Origin: Siphonodentalium dalli
Taxonomy: Eukaryota; Mollusca; Scaphopoda; Gadilida; Siphonodentaliidae
Reading direction: 5' to 3'
Assembly: GCA_032622095.1 (NCBI GenBank)
Contig: CP136061.1
Location: forward strand, 10,429,287 to 10,493,286
Length of the DNA: 64,000 bases
Shown: piece by piece, positions 31,049-41,984 of the stretch
How positions within the stretch are numbered: position 1 is the first letter of the stretch
Layout: each line of letters starts with the position of its first letter
Notes under the pieces: model-generated
The model's input: only the letters and a program-made list of their open reading frames with translations
What the model was told of the DNA's origin: nothing
The model's database searches: none
Position numbers and translations under genes: made by a program

Positions 31049-31649
31049 ATATATAATTCTGGCGTGTTGGTTATATATAATTCTGGCGTGTTGGTTATAT
31101 ATAATTCCGGCGTGTTGGTTATATATAATTCTGGCGTGTTGGTTATATATAATTCTGGCGTGTTGGTTATATATAATTCTGGCGTGTTGGTTATATATAA
31201 TTCTGGCGTGTTGGTTATATATAATTCTGGCGTGTTGGTTATATATAATTCTGGCGTGTTGGTTATATATAATTCTGGCGTGTTGGTTATATATAATTCT
31301 GGCGTGTTGGTTATATATAATTCTGGCGTGTTGGTTATATATAATTCTGGCGTGTTGGTTATATATAATTCTGGCGTGTTGGTTATATATAATTCTGGCG
31401 TGTTGGTTATATATAATTCTGGCGTGTTGGTTATATATAATTCTGGCGTGTTGGTTATATATAATTCTGGCGTGTTGGTTATATATAATTCTGGCGTGTT
31501 GGTTATATATAATTCTGGCGTGTTGGTTATATATAATTCTGGCGTGTTGGTTATATATAATTCTGGCGTGTTGGTTATATATAATTCTGGCGTGTTGGTT
31601 ATATATAATTCTGGCGTGTTGGTTATATATAATTCTGGCGTGTTGGTTA
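31049..31649 (+). repeat. 24-bp minisatellite, 25 copies
   Basis: The unit is TTCTGGCGTGTTGG plus TTATATATAA. Copies start at 31057 and recur every 24 bp to 31633. One substitution (TTCCGGCG near 31105) is seen, so the array is almost perfectly homogeneous. It reads open on both strands (plus IYNSGVLV, minus LYITNTPE) only because 24 is divisible by three. Confidence 0.97.
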
Positions 31650-32067
31650 AGTATCTTTTAATATGAAATCGCGTACGCATTAGGTGCATTAGACAACATA
31701 CAATAAATAAAGCGAAAATCAATTCAGAAAGTGGCACATATATATTCATAAGAAGAAGGCAATAACTGACCAAACAATTTGAACAAAATACTATTAAAAC
31801 AGGCAAAATGTTTTTTTGTTGGGGTGTGTGGGTAGTCCCCCCTCCCACCCTTGTAGCTGCGCCACCGTACAAGCGGAATCTCTCTATTCAGACATTATAG
31901 TCGTCTGCCTTAATGACAATGTCGCCGGTGTGAGGAGATTCACACAATGAACGGTTTCAACACGGAATTATATAATAAAGTGTTATTTTTGGCCTGTCTG
32001 TGTTTCATAAATTCCGATACTAGCATTACAGCACTTTTTAATGGAATGCGCCCACAAGAATGTCCAC
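31650..32067. other. Intergenic DNA, no gene seen
   Basis: Short open frames only, without codon structure or recognisable motifs. A pyrimidine-rich stretch (CCCCCCTCCCACCC) lies near 31838. Confidence 0.5.
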
Positions 32068-32275
32068 AAGAGAGCAGCACTTTGACAGTGTATATAGTCG
32101 CGGTCTATACTCGAATCGCTATCCAACAGAGGGCAGCACTACGACAGTCTAGTTGTGGTCTATAATCGAATCGCTGTCCCCAGAGGGCAGCACCATAACA
32201 GTCTAGTTGTGGTCTATCCTCGAATCGCTTCCCCCAGAGGGCAGCACTATGAGAGTATAGTTGCGGACTATATGG
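32068..32275 (+). repeat. Imperfect 54-59 bp tandem repeat, about four copies
   Basis: The core GAGGGCAGCAC begins near 32070, 32129, 32183 and 32237. Each copy continues with GACAGTCTAGTTGTGGTCTA and a TCGAATCGCT segment. Copies are diverged, so this is an older array than its neighbours. Confidence 0.85.
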
Positions 32276-33355
32276 CGGGTCACAAATGTCAGACTATGCC
32301 CCATGTGGCGCATACGCTCATGTAGAGGCTTGGATACTCATTCTGTCTAAACGCGATGCATGAGGGTATCACCCCCTCCCCCCTGAATCCTGAATACGAG
32401 TTAATTTGGGGGGGGGGGTGAATCCTGAATACGAGTTAATTTTGGGGGGGTGAATCCTGAATACATGTTAAGAAATAATACATAGAAGTTACATAGACAC
32501 ATTATGATGCCGGTCGCGTTATGAGGTCGTTATGATACCATTAATGATACTTTATGACCAGGACGTGGCTAGAGGGTTTCCGTTCGGGGGGGGGGGGGGT
32601 GTCCACCTTGGGAAATTCCAACTGCACCCCCTCCTTGAGTCAGAATCTGACCGAACACAAGTTTTGCATAATTCCATTTGCACCCCCCCCCCCCCCCCTC
32701 CTTGCACCTCAGTGTTTAGGCCTAATATCCTATATGTTCATAAACCATGATTCTATATTCCCGGTATGAGAAAATTCAGATATTTTAACCTGAAACATTG
32801 CATAAATCCTAACATCTAGTGGTCTAACTCCATACACATGCACACGGTTACGGGCAAGAGACCACGACACACCGAGCTGACCATCGTTGTTCGGCCGGTG
32901 TGAGAAAATTTTGAAATTTGAACAAAAAAATCGCAAATCCTAGCATCGAGACTGGCCTCAACTAAAGCTTTCCTATAGTGTTGGAAATTTCAAACCTCAT
33001 ACTCCCCTTCAGGTTGGAAAATTCTCCAACTGATGGCCACAAGTTTGACCAAATGTAGTAAAATATTGTTAAACTTATTAGCGCCATCAAAACCTGCGTC
33101 CAAGATGTTTTTCTTGAACCCGAATACCAGTTAATTCGGGGGTATGAATCCCGCGTACGGCTTCAAAACACCCTGAATCCCGCGTACCGAAAGGGGGGGG
33201 GGGGGGTGATACCCTCATGCATGTCATGAGAGCCACTAGAACAACTATAAACGTTGCTATGCAGACATACTAATGCTTCTAATTGTCATTAAAATAATAC
33301 GAATAAGATGAAAATGAAAGTGATACAAAAGGAAGAAAAAAGAGAACACGAAAAC
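32276..33355. other. Non-coding region with poly-G/poly-C runs and short repeats
   Basis: Contains G-run repeats (GAATCCTGAATACGAGTTAA followed by runs of 7-10 G near 32409 and 32445, again near 33190) and a poly-C run near 32683. The phrase GTGTGAGAAAAT is seen near 32900. No gene is supported. Confidence 0.5.
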
Positions 33356-33801
33356 ATATCAAATCCAGTCGTAAGTCGGGATTTTGTTTACCCTGTGCCA
33401 ATGCATTCTCTTATATATGCGAGTCGAGTCAGTCGACCATAGGTCGCCTCGCATATATAAGAGAATGCATTGGCCTAACAATTTTTTACAATTTTAATAA
33501 TTTTTTCTTGTATTCTTTAACAATTTTATAATTTCACCCATACAGAGCCCCAGACAAACATGAGCAGACGACACTCTTCTATATGCTTCTATATATGTGT
33601 GGGGCTCCCTGCAGGGTGATGGATGTTTTTTATTTTATGTCCTAAAAATTGTAAGAAACATTTATTTTAAAAAAATGATAAAAAATTGTTAGGCCAATGC
33701 ATTCTCTTATATATGCGAGGCGACCTATAGTCAACTCGCATATATAAGAGAATGCATTGGCACAGGGTAAAAATATCCCGACTTACGACTGGATTTGATA
33801 T
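33356..33801. mobile_element. 446-bp nested foldback (MITE-like) element
   Basis: The outer arms are inverted copies: ATATCAAATCCAGTCGTAAG at the left and its complement ending at 33801. Each arm contains the phrase CCAATGCATTCTCTTATATA and a second, inner palindrome of about 70 bp (33408-33474 and 33692-33762). The centre is AT-rich with complementary AACAATTTTT and AAAAATTGTT segments and a GGGGCTCCCTGCAGGG island. No open frame is present, so this would be a non-autonomous element. Confidence 0.75.
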
Positions 33802-33938
33802 GGCGGGTCACAAATGACTCTATTCGCATAGAGGAATTGGGTTCTCATTTTATGTGACCGCGATGCATGTTTTGGGGTCAATACTCGTTGATATGCAGTC
33901 ATTCCCTTACCCTATGCTTCTAAATGTGATAAAATAAT

Positions 33939-34275
33939 ACGAATGAATTAGGAAAGAAGAAGGAGAATAAGAAGACAGAAGAAGACAAACAAGTAAAAGA
34001 AGAAAATGGAGGGGAAAAAGAAAGAAGAAACAGAATTAAAAAAAGTAAAAGTAAAATAAAGAAACAAGAAAGATAAGAAATGAAATGAAGACATTTGAGA
34101 ATGAAGAAACAAGAATAAAGCAAAAGACGACGACAAGCAGAAGGAAGAAAGAAGAATGAACATAGAAGAAAGATAAGAAAAAGGAGAAAAAAAATAGAGG
34201 AAAACAAAAAACGACGAAGAAAAAGAAAGAGAATTGGAATAAAAATAAGAAAAGAAGATAAATTTAAGGAGAACA
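33939..34275 (+). repeat. Polypurine (A/G-rich) tract of about 330 bp
   Basis: The plus strand is almost wholly A and G, with GAAGAAGAAG- and AAAGAAGAAA-type runs and few pyrimidines. The minus-strand open frames here are only low-complexity Ser/Phe/Leu strings from the complementary pyrimidine tract. Such tracts can adopt triplex structures. Confidence 0.8.
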
Positions 34276-34430
34276 AATGACTATCTATTCCCCACGTGGC
34301 GCGTAGAGGAATTGGGTACTTATTTTATGTAAACGCGATGCATGTTTTGGGGACCAGTAAACGTTGGAATGCAGACATATCCTCCTTGTCCAATGCTTCT
34401 AAATGTCATAAAACTAATGCGATTACACAG

Positions 34431-35194
34431 CGCACACACTTATGTTAGTCTGTGCGTTAATTAACTTCTTTCTTCTGGGAACACAAGACGCCACTTGACA
34501 ACTTTTAAAATGGAGGAAGGATGCATGGCATAGCGTAGAATTTTGCTAATCATATATTGGAAAATGCTATAAAATTTAATAGTTTCTATCTACTGCATAT
34601 TGTTAAAGATGCATTATCCGAATTAACGGTTCTAAATTACTATTTCTTTGGCTTTGGGGGTAAAAATTATTTGACTCGAGTCGAGGAACTCACCCATCAA
34701 AGAAAGCTCAGAGTGATCATGTATCGATTTTTGAAGTTTGTTATTTCTCGAGATGAGCAATTATATGTGGCCCAGAAACACTTGGTCAAACAGACGGTCT
34801 CGGACAAAATTGCGGATGAAGTAGGATAACTATAAAATCAAGTGGTAATACGGCCAAATTTCGTGATACTAAAGTGATAATACGGCATATTTTGTTGACA
34901 AATAACAAGTTTGGGGAAATTTGTACCATAGTTGACAGTGGTTAGCATTATTTTGTTGCAATAAATCTATTCTGATAACTTAAGCGTATTTTGAAGAAAT
35001 GTTGTATGTTGATGATATGGAGACCGTCTGATCGGATTGAGTACCTTTGATGAATCAAGTTGCTCTTCGCATATATTCTATAATCATTTCCTCGACATTT
35101 TAAATGCGTGATACACATGAACTCCAAACCACGTGATTCCCCACCGTGTTACTCTTACCCACGAAAACACGAGAACGTGACCAATTCTATTATA
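34431..35194. other. AT-rich region with one weak open frame
   Basis: A 90-codon open frame (34557-34829, plus) has no recognisable domain and no supporting promoter or splice context. It might be an old exon or chance. Nothing else is recognised here. Confidence 0.4.
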
Positions 35195-35650
35195 TATGTC
35201 AGTGTTACATGTACTAATTATGTCAATATTACCTGTACTAACTATGTCAGTGTTACATGTACTAATTATGTCAATATTACCTGTACTAACTATGTCAGTG
35301 TTACATGTACTAATTATGTCAATATTACCTGTACTAACTATGTCAGTGTTACATGTACTAATTATGTCAATATTACCTGTACTAACTATGTCAGTGTTAC
35401 ATGTACTAATTATGTCAATATTACCTGTACTAACTATGTCAGTGTTACATGTACTAATTATGTCAATATTACCTGTACTAACTATGTTAGTGTTACATGT
35501 ACTAATTATGTCAATATTACCTGTACTAACTATGTCAGTGTTACATGTACTAATTATGTCAATATTACCTGTACTAACTATGTCAGTGTTACATGTACTA
35601 ATTATGTCAATATTACCTGTACTAATTATGTCAATATTACCTGTACTAAC
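35195..35650 (+). repeat. 24-bp minisatellite organised as 48-bp dimers
   Basis: Two 24-bp variants alternate: TATGTCAGTGTTACATGTAC+TAAT and TATGTCAATATTACCTGTAC+TAAC. Nine dimers run from 35195 to about 35626, plus one extra second-type monomer. Only one or two substitutions are visible (TTAGTG near 35485). Confidence 0.95.
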
Positions 35651-36150
35651 TATGCTAACTATGCTATATGCTAACTATGTCATATTACATACAGTAACTA
35701 TCTTAGCGTCACATGATTGTACTAATTGTTTCAGTGTTACCTGTACTAACTATGTTAGTGTTATATGTACTAAATATGTCAATGTTACGTTATTGTTATA
35801 TACAGTAACTATGTCAGCGCCACATGATTGTACTAATTGTTTCAGGTTACTGACTATGCTATATGTACTAACTATGTCAATATTACCGACAATAACTATT
35901 TCAGCGTCACATGATGTACTAATTGTTTCAGTGTTACCTGTACTAACTATGTCAATGTTACCTACAATAACTATGTCAGCGTCACATGATTGTACTAATT
36001 GTTTCAGTGTTACCTGTACTAACTATGTCAATGTTACCTACAATAACTATGTCAGCGTCACATGATTGTACTAATTGTTTCAGTGTTACCTGTACTAACT
36101 ATGTCAATGTTACCTACAATAACTATGTCAGCGTCACATGATTGTACTAA
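35651..36150 (+). repeat. Degenerate extension of the array with a 76-bp higher-order unit
   Basis: The 24-bp motifs continue in decayed form. From about 35890 a 76-bp unit forms (TATGTCAGCGTCACATGATT, then GTACTAATTGTTTCAG, then ordinary 24-mers) and is repeated about three times. This looks like a new higher-order period arising from an older array. Confidence 0.8.
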
Positions 36151-36449
36151 ACTATGATGTATATACTATACGTTACATAAACTAAATGTGTCGTCTTGTT
36201 AGTACGGTATATTCGCGTGGATTCATCCTTACTAAATGTAACTGTAATGGCATATTCGCGTGAATGGTTCTGTTAAAATACCATTAAGGAAAACAATTCG
36301 ATTAGGGATCGCTAGCGGAACCGTTTATATACCAAGTGATGATGCCGATCTAGCCGCAGTACATTACATAACATACTTATCTGCTGATATAATACATCCC
36401 CGCGCAACATAACTATAGATAAAACATTATACAGTGCATCCGAGTCAAA
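36151..36449. other. Unique spacer, no gene seen
   Basis: No open frame or repeat of note was found between the degenerate array and the foldback element. Confidence 0.4.
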
Positions 36450-36469
36450 CACCAACACACCTCAAAATA

Positions 36470-37200
36470 TGGTGCTGGTCATTTGTAGAATGAGGTCCCC
36501 AGAGGGTGAATTTAGTGACCCTATCACGCATAGATGGCTATGGTATCACCAAATTCACCCTCTGCGGACCTCATGGCTGCATGGCTTCATCTGCTATGGG
36601 ATACATAGACTCAGATTGAAGTTCCCAAATGGTGAATATTGTGATGTACACCCATTGGGAACCTCGATTATGCAATGTGTCGTCTGCCAATTTGGGGATA
36701 TAGAGAAACTAAACTAAAAAAGAAATAGAATCCTCATATGTGTGAAGAAATCTTATAATAAAGAACCTTTCCAGAGAAGATGAGGCATAAGCAGAATGAG
36801 GTCCCCAGAGGGTAAATTTGATTATGCTAACCCGCTATGCGTGATAGCGTCACTAAATTCACCCTTTGTGAACCTCATTCTGCTTAGGCCTCATCGTATC
36901 TGGACAGTTTCTTTATTATCAAATTTCTATAGAAACTTCTTCACGTAGATTCTATTTCTTTTCAGTTTAGTTTCTCTATATCCCTCAATTGGCAGAAAAC
37001 ACATTGCATACTTGAGGTTCCCAATGGGTGTGCATCACAATTTTCGCCATTTGGGAACTTCAATCTGAGTCTATGTCTCCCATAGCAGATGAGGACATGC
37101 TGAATGGGGTCCCCAGAGGGTGAATTTAGTGATTCTAGCCCGCTATGCCGGACAACGTCACTAAATTCACCCTCTGGGGACCCCATTCTGCAAATGACAG
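36470..37200. mobile_element. ~730-bp foldback element with GAGGTCCCCAGAGGGTGAAT ends
   Basis: The left half (from CATTTGTAGAATGAGGTCCC) is matched in reverse complement by the right half (ending GGGACCCCATTCTGCAAATG), with a centre of symmetry near 36835. Arm divergence is moderate. The two open frames here (36469-36717 plus, 36962-37204 minus) encode look-alike peptides only because they are the same sequence in the two arms. The element is non-coding. Confidence 0.7.
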
Positions 37201-37234
37201 ACACAATAACTCAGACTTGATGTTAATTTCATTA

Positions 37235-37910
37235 ATATCAGCTGGTCATTTGCAGAATGGGGTCCCCAGAGGGTGAATTTATTGAAGCTACCCATAACAG
37301 CAGGCTAGCGTCACCAACTGCATCACCTCATTATTCCCGGATGGGGAAGACGGTTGTGCGCACCCATTGTGCACCTCGATTACGCATTGTGTCGTCTGCC
37401 AATTTGGGGATATAGAGAAACAACTAAAAAAGAAAAAGAAACTTTCTAGAGAAGTTTCTAAAAAGAAAACTAAAAAACATTAACTATAAATTTATTTACT
37501 TATAAATTTATTTGATAATAAATATACTTCCCAGAGAAGATGAGGCCTAAAACGAACGAGGTCCACGTATGATGAATTGGTGACGCTAGTCCCCTAGGGT
37601 AGCGTCACAAAATTTACCCTCTGGGGACCTCATTCTGCAAATGCCCAGCTGCATACATACGCTGTCAACCATATAGTTGTATTGAAGACATATTATGTAC
37701 TTGTTCGGGTCCGTGAAACTGATAAGTTAGTATTCAGGCGCTATATATGTCAACTGGGAGAATATAACATTCTACTAACATCGCCGAAAATCTGAAGCAA
37801 ATCGACCGTTTCACTCCGCAGAAAACATCGTTTGAACCACTGTTTGAACTACTCAATTGTAAATATTTACTACTCGATTCGGGACGCATCTATCGGCGAC
37901 AAACTAACGA
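37235..37910. mobile_element. Second element of the GGTCCCCAGAGGG family
   Basis: It starts GCTGGTCATTTGCAGAATGG, and an inverted terminal copy lies at about 37618-37650. The part at 37680-37910 (around TATTCAGGCGCTATATATG and TCGATTCGGGACGC) is homologous, in reverse orientation, to 41520-41760. No coding capacity was found. Confidence 0.6.
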
Positions 37911-39040
37911 AAACGATTTCGCCACCAAGAGTCACTGTATTTAATTAATATATAGGAATGACCGTATATGTTGTTCATTTTGATATACTGTTTGTAAAAA
38001 ATACTACTTTGAACAAGATTATTTTCCATTTCTATTTGATCACCTATCGGAATGTTTCATATCACTTTAACCGTTGTAACAATGATAAAGTGTTCCTGCG
38101 CATGCAAGCCACTAACCCACACGCAGGCGATATATATATATATATAAATACCACACGGGTGGCGCCAGTGGGGGCCACGGGGGGGGGGGGGCTACAGCCC
38201 CTTGTCGGGGAGCTCTAGCCCCCTCGTCGGGGAGGACTTGTCGGGGTTTTTCTATTATATAATATGAAGTAATCATGTACAGACTGTCAGTGTGGGAAAG
38301 TGTCAGCGAGAGAACATACAGCGGAATATATCCCACACAAAATATTCATGGCACATGTTCCCATTAAATCCAGGGGTATTCCCCTGTATTGTTACACCAT
38401 CAGCGTTTTAGTGGTAATGAAAATCTATTGAAACATGTGTGCTTTATCATTGCTGGCTACTCTGGCATTCGTCACAATGGCCACATTGGTCTATAGAACA
38501 ATTGAGTACCTACAGTATTGCCAAATGTTAGCTATATCCCCGACAGTGAAACACCATGCCGACACTTGCTACTAATGAAATTAGAAATTAGAACTGACAC
38601 AGAAGACAAGTGGCTTACCTAGAATATAGGAATTTTCACAACAATTCATGGGTTTTAATCTTCGAGTTATCTCATCTGCTAATTATGGCTGATGTATTGT
38701 TCAAATATTAGTGTGGCGAAGCCTGAATTCAAGTGTAATTGACACCACCATAATATATGTGTTAGTATTTACATATGTGATAATGTTCATCAATCATAAG
38801 CAACTGCAGATCTATTAGAATTCTCCAGGCTCCAGCTAAGAGACTACAATTACTTCAATATGGTTTTGTTCATTGGTTCGCCACACACACTATGTGCGCT
38901 CATTTCACATACCAACAGGCAACGTGGTGTAATTTAGTGTAGCCCCCCCTGTCGGGGATTTTCTGGTGCCACCCCTGAAATACCACGAGAAGTGATGGTC
39001 AGCCCTAAACCACTAACCCGCACACAAGCGATTTATATAT
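37911..39040. other. Non-coding region with (TA)n and poly-G
   Basis: A (TA)n run lies at 38129-38145 and a G-run near 38178. The phrase ACTAACCCACACGCAGGCGA near 38112 recurs in diverged form near 39008 and 39480, and a GTGGCGCCAGTGG segment has a partly inverted counterpart near 38965. This suggests a decayed repeat between them. No gene is supported. Confidence 0.45.
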
Positions 39041-39044
39041 AAAC

Positions 39045-39420
39045 TATAGCAGGGTGACCCGACTTCGTCCGGACTGTTTCCCCTCTGCTTTCATCCGTCG
39101 AAATGCGCGATTTGACCTCGAATTGAGCATTTTGAAGGTCAAGGTCAGGTGGGGCTCACGATTTGACCCGTCCAAAACACTCCCCGGACAAAAGTACCCG
39201 TAGGTATCAAATTTCATCGAAATCCCCATCGAAAGGCGCGATTTGACCTTGAGTTGACCATTTTGAAGGTCAAGTTCAGGTCGGGGTCACGATTTGACCC
39301 GTCCAAAATACTCCCCGGACAAAAGCACCCTAGGTATCAAATTTCGTTGAAAATCAGTTTTCCCGGCCATTGCTAACAAACAAACAGACAGAAGTCCCAA
39401 AATAAATATTAGAATACCAC
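39045..39420 (+). repeat. 131-bp dimeric repeat with transposon-like tail
   Basis: Two copies, about 131 bp apart, share GCGCGATTTGACCT, CATTTTGAAGGTCAAG, CACGATTTGACCCGTCCAAA and CTCCCCGGACAAAAG. The second ends in AACAAACAAACAGACAGAAG, a tail type common in invertebrate SINE/LINE 3' ends. Family assignment is an inference. Confidence 0.5.
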
Positions 39421-40244
39421 GAGAAGTGAGGGTCAGCCCTAAATCACTATAACATGGAACTAGTATACTAGTCCCAGCTATAACCCACACGCAGGCGATG
39501 TATAGTTTACCCATTGTGGAGTATAGCACAAGGACAATTACAGTGTCAACCAAAATAAACAGCAGCATAGCGGTGGAATAATATGCAGAAGAAAAAGCTC
39601 ACATTTCAGATTGTCTTTAAGACCAACTGATAGTAACGGTGAAGTAATGTATTAAAATTATATTATATTATATGGTAAAAGGGCAGAAACCATGAACAAA
39701 GGTAAACCGTTTATAATAACCGAATATCTAGTGGATAGCTAGCACGACGTGTGTCCCTTTAATGCAACATATATAATCTACGGCTGCGCATATGACATAT
39801 TCCATATTATTTTGACAGCTACGAGCAGTTGTAATTTTCAAACAAGCTGATACCTCATTTATGTCCAAATTCATATTTGTTAGCTCTAAGAATTCTCCAA
39901 GATGTATAGACTGGTGTATTCCATGCACCTCCGATTGGCAACTTTGGTCAGAATGTTATAGAAAACTACTGAGTATTTCCTAACAGATAAGGTATCAACT
40001 TGTTTCAAAAATAAACTAGCATATGCTCGTGACAGTCAGTTCCTCATATATTATGTTTTTGTGCGTTCGCACATTTTGAATGCGTGGTACTCCCCAACCT
40101 CGAAATCACGTGATTCACAACCGTGATCGTGTAGTAATTTGATTCTGATTCCACTCAGTGTGTAACCGGACGACATCGACGTCATGACGTAAATGACGTT
40201 CGTCTCGACCACGAAAACGGAACTATAAAACAAAATCATCATGA
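39421..40244. other. Intergenic DNA, no gene seen
   Basis: Mostly unique AT-rich sequence with only short open frames. A CRE-like stretch (GACGTCATGACGTAAATGACG) near 40179 is noted, but no gene could be attached to it. Confidence 0.4.
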
Positions 40245-40455
40245 CAGGTCTGGAGCTGCGCTGGTGCAGCATTAAAGACCCAGTGCCAGCGAATTCCCTT
40301 ATATATGCGAGTCGACAATAGGGAACCTTGCATTTATAAGAGAATGCACTGGCTTACAAGATCCATGTAAATAGTGTTAGGCTAATGTATTCTCTTATAT
40401 ATACGAGGTTCCCTATGGTCGACTCGCATATATAAGGGACTGCATTGGCACAGGA
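40245..40455. mobile_element. CTTATATATGCGAG-family foldback element
   Basis: CTGCGCTGGTGCAGCATTAA is followed by CCAGTGCCAGCG and CTTATATATGCGAG, with an inverted copy at 40427-40453 and an inner inverted pair at 40332-40405. It shares these motifs with 33356-33801, 44882-44957, 49795-50052 and 52067-52125. Confidence 0.65.
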
Positions 40456-40674
40456 TTTTCGCACTATGGGAGACTCGCATATATATTGCACGGGGTTTTC
40501 GCTTAAATTGCAGGAAGCTCCAGTCGTGGAAGGGTTACACTACCCTTATGGAGCCCCTCACAGACATGAGCAGACGGCACTCAGCAATACAAGCTGCCAC
40601 CCGTATGGGGCTCCCTGCAGAAAGCTCCAGTCATGGAAGGGTTAACCATGGGAAGCAAAGCATGGTCAAGAGCC

Positions 40675-40880
40675 TTAACCCTTTCAGTGCCAAGTTCGAT
40701 TTTTGTATCAACCCATATTTCCTTGATCATTTTTCAAATTTATTGATTATAATAATGTGATACATTGATGGAAAGAGCTCTTTCCATCAATGTATAACAT
40801 TATTATAATCAATAAATTTGAAAAATGATCAAGGAAATATGGGTTGATACAAAAATCGGACTTGGCACTGAAAGGGTTAA
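40675..40880. mobile_element. 206-bp near-perfect palindrome, piggyBac-type MITE
   Basis: TTAACCCTTTCAGTGCCAAG at the left end and its complement (CACTGAAAGGGTTAA) at the right are symmetrical about GAGCTC at 40775-40780 with no spacer. Only two or three mismatches are visible across 103-bp arms. The TTAA at each outer end and the CCCTTT terminus match the TTAA target and terminus style of piggyBac-like transposons. It encodes nothing. Confidence 0.8.
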
Positions 40881-41157
40881 ATATAGTGCTGGTCATTTGC
40901 AGAATATCCAATGGGCTATAACCGACCGATGGCTTGTCCTTATGTTTATATATACCCAAAGCGTCCACCTGATCTAATATGAAGACACACAAGCAAGATA
41001 ACGTATGTTATATAAGAGTAACGGGATGGGATTCGGCACAAAACACCATCAGGCCATCAACCCAACCAAAATGACAAGCTGTTGTTGACCATAATACTTG
41101 GTAATGAAGTATAACTATCTCTATTGTTAACTATGATTATCAAGCCCGAGTTTAGTG

Positions 41158-41935
41158 TGCCTATCATTTGCAGAATGAGGTCCCCAGAGGGTGAATTTAG
41201 GACGCTATCCCGCAATAAATAAATTCACTCTCTGGGGACCTCATTCTACTTAGGCCTCATATCTTATTATCAAATTAACAAGTGTTTTATTTTCTCTGTA
41301 TATTGGCAGACGACACAATGCATAATGGGTGCACATTACAATCTTAAACACCTGGAAACTTTAAAGTGATGTGAAACACTCTGGCAGGATGATCAGATAG
41401 AAATTGAAATAATCCTTATCAAAGTTGTTATTTGTTATGAATATTAATTCAAATTGACGATACACACCGTCATTCTGATATATTAATTAAATGCAATGAC
41501 TCTCGATGGCAAAAACAATTGTGTTAGATTGTCGCAGATAGTTGCGTCCCGAATCGAGATGTAAATATTTACAGTTGGGCGTAGTTCAGATAATGTGTTC
41601 TATGGAGTAGTATGATCGATTTCTTTGAACTTTTCGGCGATTTTAGTAGAATGCTACACTCCCCATGTTGGCATAGCACCTGAGTATTAACTTATCAATT
41701 TCACACTCCCGAACATGTCCATAATATGTCTTTAAACAGTGTCTAGTTCTCCCATAGCAGATGCGGCAACTCAGCATGCTCTTCACACAGGATCAATTTG
41801 GTGACGCTAACCCACTGTATGAGGTCCCCAGAGGGTTAATTTGATGATGCTAACCCACTGTATGAGGTAGCGTCACTAAACTAACCCTCTGGGGACCTAA
41901 TTCTGCAAATGTCCAGCACCATATTTTGAGGCATG
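41158..41935. mobile_element. Inverted relative of the 36450-37910 elements
   Basis: The left end is CATTTGCAGAATGAGGTCCC and the right end is GGGGACCTAATTCTGCAAATG followed by TCCAGCACCATATTTTGAGG. The latter is the reverse complement of the flank preceding the 36470 element. The interior (41520-41760) is reverse-homologous to 37680-37910. Non-coding. Confidence 0.6.
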
Positions 41936-41984
41936 TCAAGAGCGCGTGCACGAAAAATGGGGTGGGAGTATAAAAGCGTAACGT

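Larger units (their letters stand above)
32273..34430 (+). repeat. Interspersed ~150-bp repeat, three copies (about 32273, 33799, 34280)
   Basis: Three stretches share the order TGGCGGGTCACAAATG, GTAGAGGAATTGGGT, CGCGATGCATG and ATGCAGACAT...AATGCTTCTAA. The third lacks the first block and the first is the most diverged. The foldback element at 33356-33801 lies between copies. No protein is encoded. Confidence 0.65.

Noticed and set aside
30952-31872. Minus-strand frame with LYITNTPE repeats
   Set aside because: By-product of the 24-bp array. The non-repeat parts show no domain.
34557-34829. 90-codon open frame as a possible host exon
   Set aside because: No domain, no convincing splice sites or promoter. 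Kept only as a note in the spacer entry.
36469-37204. Two similar ~80-aa peptides on opposite strands, looking like a gene family
   Set aside because: They are the same sequence in the two arms of a foldback element; the similarity is DNA-level.
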